Of a stretch of DNA of 64,000 nucleotides, positions 23,352-35,585 are shown in pieces. The stretch is from Hypomyces perniciosus. Its lineage: Eukaryota; Ascomycota; Sordariomycetes; Hypocreales; Hypocreaceae. The DNA lies in the NCBI GenBank assembly GCA_008477525.1, contig SPDT01000006.1, positions 523,501 to 587,500 of the forward strand, written 5' to 3'. The notes under the pieces were generated by a model. That model saw nothing but the letters and a program-made list of their open reading frames with translations, had not been told where the DNA came from and searched no databases. Position 1 is the stretch's first letter, and each line of letters starts with the position of its first letter. Made by a program: the position numbers and the translations under genes.

Positions 23352-26268
23352 CATTTCCTTGCCATTCCTCGAATTTCTTGCCGCAGCCTTAATCACATTT
23401 TCTGTGATTTTTGCTCTATATATAGGCTCTAATAGGACTTCTATCACTGCTGGATAGCCTTCAGATACTGCTGCCTGCAGTGCTGTTTGGTAGTATCCTC
23501 CTATAGCATTGATATTGACGTTCTCCCTTTTTATCATCTCAGATACAACAGTAGGTAAACCAAGATAACTCGCAAAAGTTAGGTCAGGCCAGGATTCCCA
23601 GGACTCCTCCTTAAGATAATAGTTTTGTTTAAAGAGAAATGGTCGCCACAGCTGCGCTTGCCACCCCACTACCCGGCAAAGTTCGCGTGCATGCTTTCGA
23701 TACTTATCTGCCGAGTCTGAATCCTGGGAACGGAAATGGAAAGGCCAGCTAGAGGCGGCGTAGGAGAGAAACGGTAGTTGTTGACTTTGAGATTCGTTGT
23801 AAGCTGATTTTTCCGGATCCGGCAGCTGTAAATAGTGGAGACAGGCTCGTGATATTGTGCTATGTGACCCCGACATATTGAACCGCCCCTTCCAATGTCC
23901 TTCTCGTTTAGGATGTACGAGAAACTCCCTTGCTGTCTGATGAATGAATGACAATTTTGCATCGTGGATGCTAATAAAGAGGCCACATAAGTTTTGTAAC
24001 GTGCTCCTAAAGGTATCACTTGGCCATAGCTCTCGCTCTAGCTCTATAGACGAAGAGAACTGCTCTTCCTGCAAAGCTAATGTCAGGGCATAATTAGCCT
24101 CATCAAGAGTTAGAGGGCGTGCTGCAGCCAGAACAATCTGAAGGAGAATCTCAGTCTGTGTGCCATTCGGGCTTCTGGAGAGGATCTTCTCGTAAGCATC
24201 GGATATCTCAGATGGCAGCTCGGACAGTAAGGTCTCTATATTTGATACCCTGGCGTATTCGCTTAGCCTTTGCTCAATAGTGTGGAATGTCAGGTGCAGC
24301 CATAGGTATGTGCGATTCTCCATGCTCTTAAGACGTTCGGAAATCTTGAGGCGGTCGTCGGCAGTGAAATTGCTCGCAATGTTCTTCACTCTGGCGTCAA
24401 TGACGAGATTGATCTCTCGGCTGATATGCTCGGACTTGTCATCACCATGAAAATGTAGATAAGCCGCTGTTGCCGGAAATTTCTGGAACGACCTTTCCAG
24501 ATCCTCATACGGACGACTGGTGATGAGAAACTTGAGTTTCGAATGACTCGATAGTCTATCGCTCTGAGAATAGAATTCCTCAAGCACTTTAATTATTTCC
24601 TGCCTGCTATCCTCCTTGCACTCGTCGAGAGCATCGAGTATACAAACAATTTCACCGCTTGCGGAGCTTGCACTCTTGATCAGGATTCGCCACAGCTCGC
24701 GGAATTTCTGGGTAAGAGTTTCATCGTTCTCTCTATGACTCAGAAGCGCATGCTGAATCAGTCCAGATGTAGACGGGCACTCAAAGAGCTGGTGGAGTAT
24801 CGCGCATAAGGCATGAGCGCCGTCCATGGGACCAGCTCCTCCTTCTTTAAAAAAAAAGTAGCAGATTGTTGAGGTTCGGCTAGAAGCCAAGATGGCAGAA
24901 GACGTGATGGTAATAATGTCTGAAGCTAGCTTGCCCTCATCAATGAGAGATCGTGTCAAGACCGACTTGCCAAGTCCAGGACCTGCTGAAACCCAGAGGA
25001 GACTTGAAGATTTAGCGTCGCGCCACTTGCAAAATCGTTCATCCGTCAAGAACCACTCGCAGGTACCAGGGACCCTCTCTGGGTTAATGTTCTTGTACCT
25101 TTCATAGTCACCCGCTCTCGATGCGAGATGTTTGAGAAGCAGCCTTTCCTTTTCATCTTGTCTACCTTCCTTCAAAGTCTGAAGGATCCCCTCTTGGATA
25201 ATCTGCAACTTCTGCATCTCTTGCAGCTGATTATCCCTGTTTTGCCGGATCTCCTTCTGTTTTCCAACAGGGATGAAACGGCGGCAATCTTCGTCCAACT
25301 TGTTGATTGATTCTATCGTCCCAGCCCAATTGTTGGATCCAGTCACATCTTGCCATGCGCGAGAGAGTTGGGCTCTAGAGAGGTGGCATATGACGCGGGC
25401 CTGATACTCGATGACGAAGGAATATAGCTTGGCCAAGGGCTTGATAAGATCCTGGTAATGTTGCCGATGTGAGGACCGGAGGTAGGCCTCCTCGCAAATT
25501 TTCCAATAGACTTGCAATTCGCCGATCGAGTTGAAGCCCTTCAGCATGGCCTCATTTTGCGTGTTGCCGCTTGTAAGAAGCTGTTAAGGTAAGCAACGGG
25601 CTCAACAGTCAGGGAAGTTGTTTACATACAGGAAGAAGCAACGAAACACCGGACCATGCCAAGGCTGCGTATGGCTGAGCGCTCACAGCGTTCTTGACGA
25701 TCGGGTCGGACCAGACAAGAAACTTTGCCAACCTCTCGACTTGTGTCCGCATCTTAATATCGTGCCCTAGAAGCGAGACTTGCAATTTCTTCTTCTCTCG
25801 ATCTTCTAATAGCAGATTCACGATGGATTCGACAGACTGAGGGTCTGAGAGATCTCCACCGACAGCAGCGTTGTCTTGCAGGGAGGCTAGGTGCTTCTTG
25901 TAGTCTGCCATCAGCTCTCCTTCTCGCTGCCGAACTATCTCGTAGGCGCGAGTCCATAGGTTGTCGTTACTGCACGTTAGGGGAGCGGTCGTGCAGGATA
26001 CGGTTGATTGATGAGCGGAGGACGGTGCAGGGGCCAATGCAGAATTCAAAGGCTGTGGAACGGATGGCACTACTTGCGTAGGCGGCTGGGCGGTGATCGT
26101 CGTGATAGATGTTTGGGCGGTTGCTAAGACTGATGTACCTGGCGTATCGTGCGAGGTCGGGTCCATAGATGCGGGCGTAGGCGACGATAAAGCTCTACTG
26201 TCCTGGCTGCTGTCGTGCTTCTTCGACCATCGCGAACAGAATTTCCTGCTCTTCGAGCGCAATCCCAT
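21585..26268 (-). CDS. NACHT NLR (STAND NTPase) with long repeat array
   Basis: Two exons on the minus strand, 25630-26268 and 21585-25580, with a 49-bp intron, give about 1544 residues. The N-terminal Ser/Pro/Thr-rich lead is followed by a NACHT_N-type domain (LWTRAYEIVRQREGELMADY; joined across the intron as GVSLLLPLLTSGNTQNEAML). The NACHT domain has Walker A GPGLGKS at about residues 413-419, Walker B CILDALDEC, and LKFLITSRPYEDLERSF. One or two ankyrin repeats follow (ALQAAVSEGYPAVIEVLL), then from about residue 957 eighteen near-identical 32-residue units. Fungal NLRs of this build act in heterokaryon incompatibility or immune-like recognition; the effector output of this one is unknown. 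The frame is open 31 codons further upstream, but an in-frame stretch with GT..AG ends there looks like intron or leader, so I start at MGLRSKSRKF. A 4-bp deletion in the last repeat ends the protein about 22 residues early. Confidence 0.9.
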
Positions 26269-28264
26269 ACTGTTCTGAAAGCTGATTGAAGGGGAATGTG
26301 GATGGTTATCTAATACGTAGTGGTAGATGTCAACTCTAGTAGTTTTGGCTACCTGATCCATGCGGCCAATTTTTTTTCTATCTTGTTTATTGCCTTATGT
26401 AATCTCATAAAATAAATGACATTGTTGGACAGAGCCTTATGTCACAGGGGTGGCCGCCGAAGGTGGGGGTGGAAAAAACAAGAAATGGCTCATAAGAGGA
26501 AAAGGGGCTGGAGGGAGAAAAGCCTCCAGGCACACGAGACAACAAGCGAATTCTGCTTGGCCTCAATAGATTGACCCTATCGTGACGCACACGCCACCTA
26601 CGTTTCTGACATATATGGAATATGGGAGTAGAGTATGGGCAGCTATTAGGCTCATGCCTCCTTCAGTACAAGGGTAGCCAGTTTGAGTCCCCACCAATAA
26701 ACGTCAATATTCCATGTCGCGACATGTACCCTGGGTGTCTCGACCGGTCTACGTGTCGAGGCTGACTCAATACTTATACGACACATCTTGTAGATAAAAG
26801 AAAAAGAGCAGCCCATTAACAAAAGTACACTTCATATATATGTACAAAGTAGACGTGTCAATATATGCAGTGTTACTTTGAAAAGCAGGAGACTGTTTTG
26901 AGATAATAGCTAACTATTAGCAGCTACCGCTGGCCAAGGCCCCAGAAGTCAAGCCAAGCCAAATGGGTAGATAGCATCAGGACAAACCTCAGGAAGGTAT
27001 CAGAGGCTGCGTACAGCTTGCCTTTGTGAGGGAAAAACCTGTGCAACCAGCCGCTGTTGATCAAGCGGCAGCCCAACCGACTTGAGACCTCTAGAAACTT
27101 GGTTTTGAAAGCTCTAGAATGCCCAGCGAGGCATAGCTATGTTTGTTTGGCCAGCGAAAGACTGCGCGATGGAAGACGAACTCTCCTCAATCTTGACCTC
27201 TCTGCCTTAAGAGCCGCAGGTTCGCTATTGTGGCCTGTAAAACATTGCCCCTCGGCTAACAAGCTGCTAACAGCTTCCGCTAAGGAAAACTTTTACAGGG
27301 GAGAGTGCTCCATACGTTCGATACTAATGCCTATACACGTCGCAAGTTAAACTTTTACTCATCATTATCTTAGAACAGTATCCTGTTTTTTTAGAATACC
27401 TACGAGTAGGTATTTTTTTATTAGTACTTCTAATACCCTTAGACCATTCGTATTGCCCACTCTTTTTGCTTGCTTTGTTGTGCAACGCCATTCATGTGAA
27501 TCATTGCTAAGAGCCAACAGGTTTAAAAGGTCGCCTGTAATACCTGGAAGTCTTCCGAGGTCATAAAAGAATTCGGCTCTTCATCCAAGGATACTGACTG
27601 CCTGTCGGATGAAGCACCAACCCTCTATCCGATGACTCCGTAAAGGGCGGGATGGTTGGCTGGTGGTGAGACATACAGAATGTGGCTGAGTGGATCGGGT
27701 TGTAACTCTCGCATGCTTTATCACCTCTGAACGAAGTCTAATTCTCATTAGAAGGACCTACTTTTGGGTAAGCTCATGGGAGACACGGCTCGCAAAACAA
27801 ATCCTGAGGACTTAAACTGACAATTTTTCACACGGGGAGCTTTCGATCCACACAGTAGACAAAGCAAAACTTGCACATAAATCACATTATTTCCATTTTT
27901 TCCAGATGAGAAACATACATAAACTATATACGAACCGCAAGATGAAACATCCAAGGGATGGATGAAACAGGATCAAGTATACCGTACGAAGTGCCCCGTA
28001 CGGTATCTAGGAATGTTGAAGTCCCACATATCTCAATCAAACCTCAACTTTATGGCCCAGTCAGGCAATAACGAGGATAACGGCTTCGGTGTTGGCTTGT
28101 CTTGTCTCATTCTAGGAAGGAAATGACAAATAGTACGGGTTGATCTCCCGGCGGCACTCGTATATAGAACGTGGATCACTCGTAGTTGTAAAGCCTTGAG
28201 CGACAGGAGCAAGAATTGCCATCTACTCCCTTCGCTAACAAGTATCTGAGTCGTTAAAAAGCCT
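26269..28264. other. 2-kb gene-poor region between the NLR and the MFS gene
   Basis: No convincing gene. The 12-bp palindrome ATGTCGCGACAT lies at about 26714-26725, followed by a second inverted repeat (CTCGAC..GTCGAG) and an A-rich stretch, reminiscent of a solo LTR start but without a matched end. A perfect inverted repeat is listed separately at 27979-28006. Confidence 0.5.
27979..28006. promoter_or_regulatory. Perfect 9-bp inverted repeat upstream of the MFS gene
   Basis: ATACCGTAC (27979-27987) and GTACGGTAT (27998-28006) are exact inverted copies separated by 10 nt, about 260 bp before the MFS start. Spaced inverted repeats with CGG/CCG-like cores are typical binding sites for dimeric Zn2Cys6 regulators; here this is inference. 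Confidence 0.35.
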
Positions 28265-30115
28265 ATGAGTACAGAAACGATGTCCGTCACACACACAGCG
28301 ACTTTGAACACGGACGCGGCCGTCCCCACGGCCCCGACTCTTACCGGCGGGGATACGTCAGAAGAAAAGATCCCCGACCTAAGTAAAGATGGAAATAGTG
28401 TGGAATATGTCGAGACGCGCGAAGACAAGTCTTCCGAGCCCCAGAATGACGATGCTGGCGAAGATGAATACCCCGCTGGCATCAAGATGATATTTATCAT
28501 CTTGGCCCTTGTTCTCAGCTTGTTCATCGTGGCCCTAGATCTGGTACTTCCCAAAGCATTTATCCCTTGATTTCAGGATACAACTGAACTGACAAACATC
28601 CAAGACAATTATTGCAACTGCTATCCCTAGAATAACTGATGAATTCAAAGGTCTTGACAAAGTCGGTTGGTACGGCGCTGCCTTCTTCATGACCATCGGT
28701 GGCTTCCAATCCACATGTGAGTTGCACCGACCTGTTAGGATGACTCCATGATGCTAATTTGGTGTCTAGGGGGCAAGGCGTACAAGTATTTCCCGCTGAA
28801 GACAACATTTCTGGTGTGTGTCCTCATCTTCGAACTCGGCTCCGTCCTCTGCGGTGCTGCCCCGAACGCCGAAACCCTCATCACTGGCCGGGCTATCACG
28901 GGAGTTGGTGCCGCGGGTCTCCTTGCCGGCATTTATACCATCATCGGGTTCTCGTCGCCTCCGAAGAAGCGGCCAGTCTTCACTGGGATCATGGGAGCTG
29001 CATATGGATGTGCCAGCGTCATCGGTCCGCTGCTAGGCGGCGTCTTTGCCGACAAGGTCACCTGGCGATGGTGCTTTTATATCAACTTGCCTATTGGAGG
29101 TGTCTCGGCTGCCATAATCCTCATTCTCTTCCAGACTCCAAAGAAAGCGATGCCCGAGAAGGCTTCTCTCAGAGAGAAGATCCTTCAAATGGACCCCATA
29201 GGTGCCGTCTTGATGATGGGAGCAACCATCTGCTATATCCTTGCCGTACAATACGGCGGGGTTTCCCACGCCTGGCACTCGTCTGTCGTTATCGGCCTCT
29301 TTGCGAGCTTCACCGTCCTGATGGTGGCGTGGCTTTGGCTGCAGTGCTATCAAGGGGAGCGGAGCATGGTGTCCCTTCGCCTTTTGACGAACCGCACTAA
29401 CATGGTCATGTCCTCCGTCTTCTTCCCCCTGGCTGGCGGCTTCTACATGGTTCTTTACTACATCCCAATATACTTCCAGTCGGTTCATGGTGTAAGCCCG
29501 GCAGTAAGTGGTGTCCAGAGCCTGCCGTTTATTATTAGCTCAAGCATCGGCACGATTGTCAGCAGTGCGTTGGTCACCGTCACGGGGTATCACCAACCTC
29601 AGCTCATAGGTGGCCTCGCTACCACGACCATTGGTGCGGGACTTCTGTATATGCTCGAGGTCGGCACGTCAACTGGAAAATGGATTGGATACCAAATTGT
29701 ATTTGGATTGGGTTGCGGCTGCGCCTTTCAGATACCCATGATTGCTGTCCAAGCATCGGCAGCACCAAGCGATCTCGCCGCAGCTACCGGCGTGCTTCTC
29801 TTCTTCCAAGGCTTAGGCGGTACATTCCTAGTGTCTGGCGCGCAATCCGCCTTCATCAACCAGCTGGTCGAGCACGTGCTCAAGGACACTCCTGAGGTTA
29901 GCAAGGAGGCTCTGGTCTTGACTGGAGCGACGGAGATCCGAAAGGTATTCCCCCTGGACCAGCAACCAATAGTCATTGATGGCTACATGACTGGCCTGAA
30001 GGTTGTGTTTGCAATGTGTATCGCCGTCACGGGTCTTGCTTTCTTGGTTAGTTTTGCCATGCCGTGGAAGAAGTCCAAGCAGGAGAAGCTTCAAAATGCT
30101 GGAGGTGCGGCTTAA
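28265..30115 (+). CDS. MFS drug/metabolite exporter, DHA2 (14-TM) type
   Basis: Three exons, 28265-28543, 28605-28716 and 28770-30115, give 578 residues. Introns of 61 and 53 bp are GT-AG and restore VALDL to [20 protein letters not shown] and GGFQST to WGKAYKYFP, the family order. An acidic ~70-residue cytosolic N-terminus precedes helix 1 ([18 protein letters not shown]). Motif C is [17 protein letters not shown] followed by [13 protein letters not shown], typical of proton-driven fungal efflux pumps related to toxin and azole exporters. Fourteen hydrophobic segments are plausible. Plasma-membrane export is inferred; substrate unknown. No biosynthetic enzyme is adjacent, so I would not call it part of a metabolite cluster. 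Confidence 0.92.
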
Positions 30116-30557
30116 AAGGAGCAGCCGCTTTAAGATTGAACCATGGAGCGCCCATATTTAGATTGTAGATGGACTTTGGGCTCGAGAAGGGAGATGCATC
30201 CGCAGACGGTTGTTAGATTCACCAGGAATTTGGATCGTGATAATAATAAACATATCGATGGAGTCAAAGAATGCCATGTTAGATGTCAAGTTGAGAATCT
30301 ACATCTACCTACTAGGTACCTGTAACACGTGCATTGAAGCTTATTCAGCACGTTCGGCGATATGATTGATAAGAACCACTCTCCCGAGTCCGGACCTCGT
30401 CCTCAAAACTCCGCCGCAGAAACCATCACGAGAAGGTCCTTTCTTCAGCCATTGGACCTCGACGATGGCTGCCGAGGCTTTCGCTCCTGCATGAACGCCT
30501 CGGCTCATTCTTGGACTTTGCTTCTCTTTCATTTTCAGAGCCCAATTGCCCATCGAT
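30116..30557. other. Intergenic region between the MFS gene and PAN6
   Basis: 442 bp holding the 3' end of the MFS gene and the promoter of the pantothenate synthetase gene. Nothing else seen. Confidence 0.6.
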
Positions 30558-31661
30558 ATGCCGCTCCGACTCGTTGCACGTGCTCCTCTTCGACATCGTC
30601 GAGACTTGGTCAGAACACTGCGAACGCTTGCCGAGACGATCCCCTCTACACCTATTCGAGTCCTCCGCGCTGTCGATGCCGTGCGAAAATGGCGGAAGCC
30701 ACACATGATCAACTACCGCAGCGTCGGCCTCGTGCCGACCATGGGCGCGCTGCATGAAGGCCACTTCTCTCTGATCCGAGCCGCTGCTCGTGAGAACCAC
30801 CACGTTGTAGTTAGCATCTACGTCAACCCAGCCCAGTTCGGTATCCGCGAGGATCTGGCCTCGTACCCCGTTACCTGGACTGCCGATACCGCTGCCCTGG
30901 CCCGATTGGACCGGGAACTCGCCGACGATGGTGGAAACCTCGGTCGTATCTCCGCCGTTTTTGCGCCGACGACTCCGGAGATATACCCTTCTGGCTTCCC
31001 CGGACAGGAGATTGAGAGCAAGGGTAGTTTCGTGACCATCACCCCTGTCGGCGAGGTGCTTGAGGGCGCTAGTCGACCTACCTTCTTCCGCGGCGTTGCG
31101 ACAGTATGTATGAAGCTCTTCAACATCGTGCAGCCCGATCGCGTCTACTTCGGCCAGAAGGACGTGCAACAAACCGTTGTTATCCGAAGAATGGTCAAGG
31201 ACTTTGTGGTTCCTACCGAGGTTGTCGTTTGTCCTACTGAGCGTGAGTCTGATGGCCTTGCCCTAAGCTCGCGCAACGTCTACCTCGGCACCCGCAGGCG
31301 CAAAGTCGCCATCGTGCTGAACAATGCCCTCCGCGCTGCCGAGGAGACATACAAGTCCGGACAGCTCGACCGGGTCAGTATCCTCGGCGCAGCGAATGAG
31401 GTGGTCACGTCGGTGCTGCAAGCCCAGATGGAGCTTGGTCCCGAACGGCGAACCACATACGAGGTTGACTACATCTCGCTGGCGGATCCGGATACGCTGC
31501 TTGAAGTTGATGTGGTAGACCCTGCCAAGGGCGCTGTACTGAGCGGTGCTGTCAAGATGCTCCCTGTGGAGCAGACACAAGAAGGAGAGGATCTGGGTCA
31601 TTCTGGCGGCCCTGCTGTGAGGTTAATTGACAACATCATCCTGCCCCCTAAATCCGGATAG
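30558..31661 (+). CDS. PAN6: Pantothenate synthetase (pantoate--beta-alanine ligase)
   Basis: Single exon, 367 residues; joins pantoate and beta-alanine using ATP to make vitamin B5, the precursor of coenzyme A. The nucleotide-binding signature VPTMGALHEGHFSLIRAA (HIGH-like HEGH) is intact, with IYVNPAQFGIREDLASYP, the pantoate-binding FFRGVATVCMKLFNIVQPD, YFGQKDVQQ, and LALSSRNVYL. A 50-residue Arg-rich, acid-poor N-terminus (MPLRLVARAPLRHRRDL) could act as a mitochondrial leader; this is inference. The ATG at 30558 was chosen; upstream codons are non-ATG. Family length is usually about 280-330, so the N-terminal and internal fungal extensions account for the rest. Confidence 0.95.
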   Translation: MPLRLVARAPLRHRRDLVRTLRTLAETIPSTPIRVLRAVDAVRKWRKPHMINYRSVGLVPTMGALHEGHFSLIRAAARENHHVVVSIYVNPAQFGIREDLASYPVTWTADTAALARLDRELADDGGNLGRISAVFAPTTPEIYPSGFPGQEIESKGSFVTITPVGEVLEGASRPTFFRGVATVCMKLFNIVQPDRVYFGQKDVQQTVVIRRMVKDFVVPTEVVVCPTERESDGLALSSRNVYLGTRRRKVAIVLNNALRAAEETYKSGQLDRVSILGAANEVVTSVLQAQMELGPERRTTYEVDYISLADPDTLLEVDVVDPAKGAVLSGAVKMLPVEQTQEGEDLGHSGGPAVRLIDNIILPPKSG

Positions 31662-31851
31662 GCTCAAATTGGAGGACTTACGACAAAAACGAAGTTACGA
31701 CAAGCAGAATATAGAGGAAAATGAGGCATAGTGGCCAACATGGCGTCAAAAATCTTTAATTATTTTCCAAGATGTCCCCTAATGCAGTCGCTGCGTCCTA
31801 TGTACATAATTCATGGGTATAAAAAAACGTGATGACATGTAGAAGAAGAAT

Positions 31852-34472
31852 TTACAAATGCGCCCTCCCCTCTAGCTTGCTTGATTTCCTGGTCTGATTA
31901 ATACTGCGTTTCAACGCTTCCTGCTCTTCCTTGCTTAGTCTGCTAGGAACCTTGGCCTTGCCACCCTTTTCAGCTTCTTCAGCCTCTGTAAATAGCCTGC
32001 ATCCGAGTTCGTCCGTCAGACGAAGCACACGGCTGCTAACTGTTGCACCATCACGTCGATTCTTCCCCTCGCGACGGGAACGGGCGATTTTCTCCGTGAA
32101 GTCCCACAGCTTGCCCTCGGCCACCAGCGCACCGGTTTCAGGGTTACGCGAAGGCCGCCATGAGGGGTCCAACTGGATGCGTGGAGGCATCTTGGCGTCT
32201 TTGGACCTGACAACGTTGACAATTTGTTCTTGTTGGAAGCGTGCGTATGAATTTTTAAGAGTCTCCTTGTTGACGGCCTCGAAATAGGAGAGATCGCCTT
32301 GGTGGTATAGTGTCTTACCAAGCTATATCAACATTGTCAGATGTGTTTCCTGGGGTCACTGTAGCTAAAGGGATACTTACCAGCTGTGCACTGTTTTGAG
32401 CCTTGCTTTCCTCGATCCAGATATCGCCATTTTTGCCAAGTGGTGGCGTCAAGCCTAGGAGAGACACGGCAGCCAACCAGCTAGCCTCGATAAAGGGCCA
32501 GATGAGGAAGCAGTAGAAGTCGAAATTCTCACGTCCTACTTTCCGTTCCTCGTCTGACAGTCCGATAGTAGTGACATTGCCCTTCTCATCTCGGTCCAGG
32601 CGAACGACTTGATCAGCCTCCAGGCCGCGAAGGGTGTTGTCTAGGTTCACGACCAGGCCTGCGCCAGAGAAAATGAATTCCCCACGGAACAGGGAGGACA
32701 AGAACAGGACCTGTGCCTTGAGCTCCTCATACGTGATATCTTGAATCGACGGGCCGCCTCCGCGCTTGACCTGTGTGTACATAGCCACACTAACAAGGGC
32801 TTCGTAGATGAACAGGTGTATAGTCATGTTGCGGTAAAAGGATAACTGGAAGCGGTCGACAGCGTAGTATGTCGGCTCCGCTAAGCCGTCAACCACGCCA
32901 ACCAAGTCTTTACCTAAGACCTCTAATCCTCGGTCGACAATCTCGGATAGCTCTACGTTACCAAAGTGGGCGACGCGACCACCCTTGGCCCGGACGCGAC
33001 AAGTCAGCCAATCAATGCGTCGGATCAACTCTCCTTTCCCGACACCACGACCACGGAGGGTTAGGAGGACGGTGCCAATGAGAGCAGTGGGCATGACGAC
33101 TGATACCGCGTTGATATCACTGAGGACCTTGTAGCCCAGAGTGCGCAATAGCTTTTCCCGAACAGCCCTAACATCAGGGTTGTAATGATCTGTGTCTAAT
33201 CCAGCAGGCACTTTCGGAAGTCGTGACAGCTGATTGTCAATGAAACCTCTCAAGCTCCAAGGTTCATGAAACCGAACGTCTACCCTCCCTAGCTGCAGTG
33301 AGAGAACCGAGGACCCGCCGGTAAGGAAGTCGACCAAATTTTCCTTCTTTTTTGGCATGCCAAGAAGCTCAGTGACATAGCCTTCCGTCTCGATTACTTT
33401 GTCGTATTGAGTGCTGACGGGGCAGATGATGGCATCCTCGACGCGACCAGACAAGATGCCATCGAGAACGAAGCTGAGAATACCGAATTTTGGAGGGAGC
33501 AGCTTGCCTGTTCGTGATCGACCTCCTTCGATGAAGCACTCGAAATTATATCCTTCCTGCAGAAGGGTATCGATGTATGACTGTACCAGTGTAGTATATA
33601 GCACGTCGTCTCCAAAGGACCTTCTGATCCACATCGCTCCTGCGTGCTGTAAGAAGCTTCCCACGAGAGGGAAGTTGAGGTTATCTCCCGCCACGGCCAC
33701 CGGCAGGGTGAGGCCAAGCCTGTAGCATATTAAATGGAGGGAAACATAGTCGACGTGTGACCGGTGGCTAGGTAGGAAAATGATGCTCTGTTTCTTCTTC
33801 GCGGCGAGATCAGCCACCTTTCTTAGCCGGAGCACCTCTTCACTAGAGACATGAATCCCCTGATGATAGGCACGCGTCAATAGTTGGGTCGCTAGATAAT
33901 ATGCGCCGCGGATGAAGGTCTTGTTTTCCATCTTGCAGATCATGTCATCGGTGAGCTTCTCTGCGACCTCTTGCAGCGATCCCTCTATGATGTTGCGCCG
34001 TTGCGCGCGGTTTGTCTCGTAGTGCTTGTCATTTTTATTCAGCAACCCGTCCTTCTCCTCCACGGCAAGACGGTCCTCGGCCAGTTGTGCGATGCGTTGC
34101 TGCAGCAGGGGAGCCGACATCACCCTGGACTTCATGTTTTCTGAGAAGCCGGAATAGAAGACGGGCTGGCCAATGACCTGATCGTAGGCGCGCCATCCTT
34201 GGCCGGATACATAGAGAGAGACTTCGCGGAGGAACCTACGGGCAATGTGTCAGTGGAAATGCCAGCAAACTGGAGATGGCTGTGTCGACATACTGGAGAG
34301 GCTCTGTACGGAATGAGGCGAACTGGTTCATCAATGCCCCTTCCTTGAGGTCCTGGGTGGCAGCCTCGGGCTCTACATAGCCGCTGGGTTGCAGGGTGAT
34401 CTCGTCGCCCAAGATCTGGAGATCAGGAGCCGAGTTGTTGGCTGGGTCAGCGGGTTCGCCATCTTGGGACAT
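31852..34472 (-). CDS. PlsB/GNPAT-type glycerol-phosphate/DHAP acyltransferase
   Basis: Three exons on the minus strand, 34294-34472, 32381-34235 and 31852-32322 (two 58-bp introns), give 834 residues. Acyltransferase block I is LPSHRSHVDY (HX4D), block II GAMWIRRSFGDD, block III FIEGGRSRTGK, and block IV IICPVSTQYDK, the order of the PlsB/GNPAT clade rather than yeast Gat1/Gat2. Exon 3 supplies LGKTLYHQGDLSYFEAVNKE, the family's C-terminal region. The protein ends in Ala-His-Leu, which fits the type-1 peroxisomal signal (S/A/C)(K/R/H)(L/M); GNPAT, the enzyme starting ether-lipid synthesis, is peroxisomal. So DHAP acylation in peroxisomes is a reasonable inference, with GPAT activity elsewhere as the alternative. 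It is divergent from POP4. Confidence 0.92.
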
Positions 34473-34910
34473 GGTGTCGTGTCCGGGAAGACGGGAGGTC
34501 GGATTGACGCGGTTTCGGTATCGTTTAGGGGGAATCGAAGAGAGTTGAGGACACGAGCAGCATCATGTCAGTCCTAAAGCCGGTGTCAGACTTCGTAGCA
34601 CATATGTACTCGTACTCGTACTTTGTAAACCCGTGTTTATTGGCGTAGGGATCAGACAAGGAGGCTCATGCGGATCGGGTCTGGGGAAGATAGGTGTGGG
34701 GCGGACTGCGTCAGAGCCGAGGGCATGTGAATAGGTGTGGTTTAGTGGCGGAGGAGCTTGGACCACTTGAAGATTTCCAGGAACGATTCCGATCAAATCA
34801 TCTCTTCTGCATTATTGTATCATCAATGCTACTTGTATGGACCACTACTCCATTCTAAGGACTTTTGCATCTATATTTACCACGAATACTGCCCCTGCGT
34901 GCTCATCATA
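34473..34910. promoter_or_regulatory. Bidirectional promoter region, acyltransferase / POP4
   Basis: 438 bp between two divergent start codons with no open frame of note; it must hold both core promoters. Confidence 0.55.
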
Positions 34911-35585
34911 ATGGCGTCGGCGCAGCAGTTCACCCAGGACCTGCTTGGGAGAGCGCACTCCCCCGACAGCGTCAGTCGCATCTACAGCGAAAAGATTCAA
35001 TATCGATCTCTCCATCTGAAGCCAACATCTCCGCCGCCGTCCACTCTCAATGCAAGGGCTGCGCGACGCAGAGCCCGTCAGCAGGCAAAATCCAAACAGA
35101 AATTAAAGCCAAAGCCGCTCTCGTCTCGCGAACGCCGGAAGCTTGGGCTCTACGACATCCCCAAAGGGAGACAAAGATACGAGATCTACGAACCACTGAA
35201 CAAGTTGTGGATGGGATATGCACAAGAGATCCTGGGGAATGATGTCTACACCGGTGGGCCATTAGCCGCAGCTAAGCTGGCAAGCGCAGAGTTCCATGGA
35301 GCAGAGGCCGAGGTCGTGAGAAGTGGGTGCCCAGACAGAGTCGGCATCAAAGGCATCGTGGTGAGAGACCGCAAGTTTGTGTTCGAGGTCATCACGAAGA
35401 AAAGAGGGCTCAGAGTTGTGCCAAAAGAGGGTACCACATTCCGCATAGAAGTTCTTGCACCGGGAGAGGCTGAAGTCGGCACTGAGAAGAAATTCGCCTT
35501 CGAAATTCTTGGAGACCAGATGATGCTTCGATCAGCGGATCGGGCGAACAGGAAATTCAAATCGCACTTCTTGAAGAACGTTTGA
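34911..35585 (+). CDS. POP4: RNase P/MRP protein subunit p29 (Pop4)
   Basis: Single exon, 224 residues. A basic lead (ARAARRRARQQAKSKQKLKP) and SSRERRKLGLYDIPK precede the Rof/RNase P p29 Sm-like barrel: AEVVRSGCPDRVGIKGIVVR, then FEVITKKRGLRVVPKEGTTF and FEILGDQMMLRSADRANRKF. Pop4 binds RNA in RNase P (tRNA 5' maturation) and RNase MRP (pre-rRNA), in the nucleus. I chose the ATG at 34911; the frame is open another 51 codons upstream, but that stretch is unlike the family. No intron. Confidence 0.93.
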   Translation: MASAQQFTQDLLGRAHSPDSVSRIYSEKIQYRSLHLKPTSPPPSTLNARAARRRARQQAKSKQKLKPKPLSSRERRKLGLYDIPKGRQRYEIYEPLNKLWMGYAQEILGNDVYTGGPLAAAKLASAEFHGAEAEVVRSGCPDRVGIKGIVVRDRKFVFEVITKKRGLRVVPKEGTTFRIEVLAPGEAEVGTEKKFAFEILGDQMMLRSADRANRKFKSHFLKNV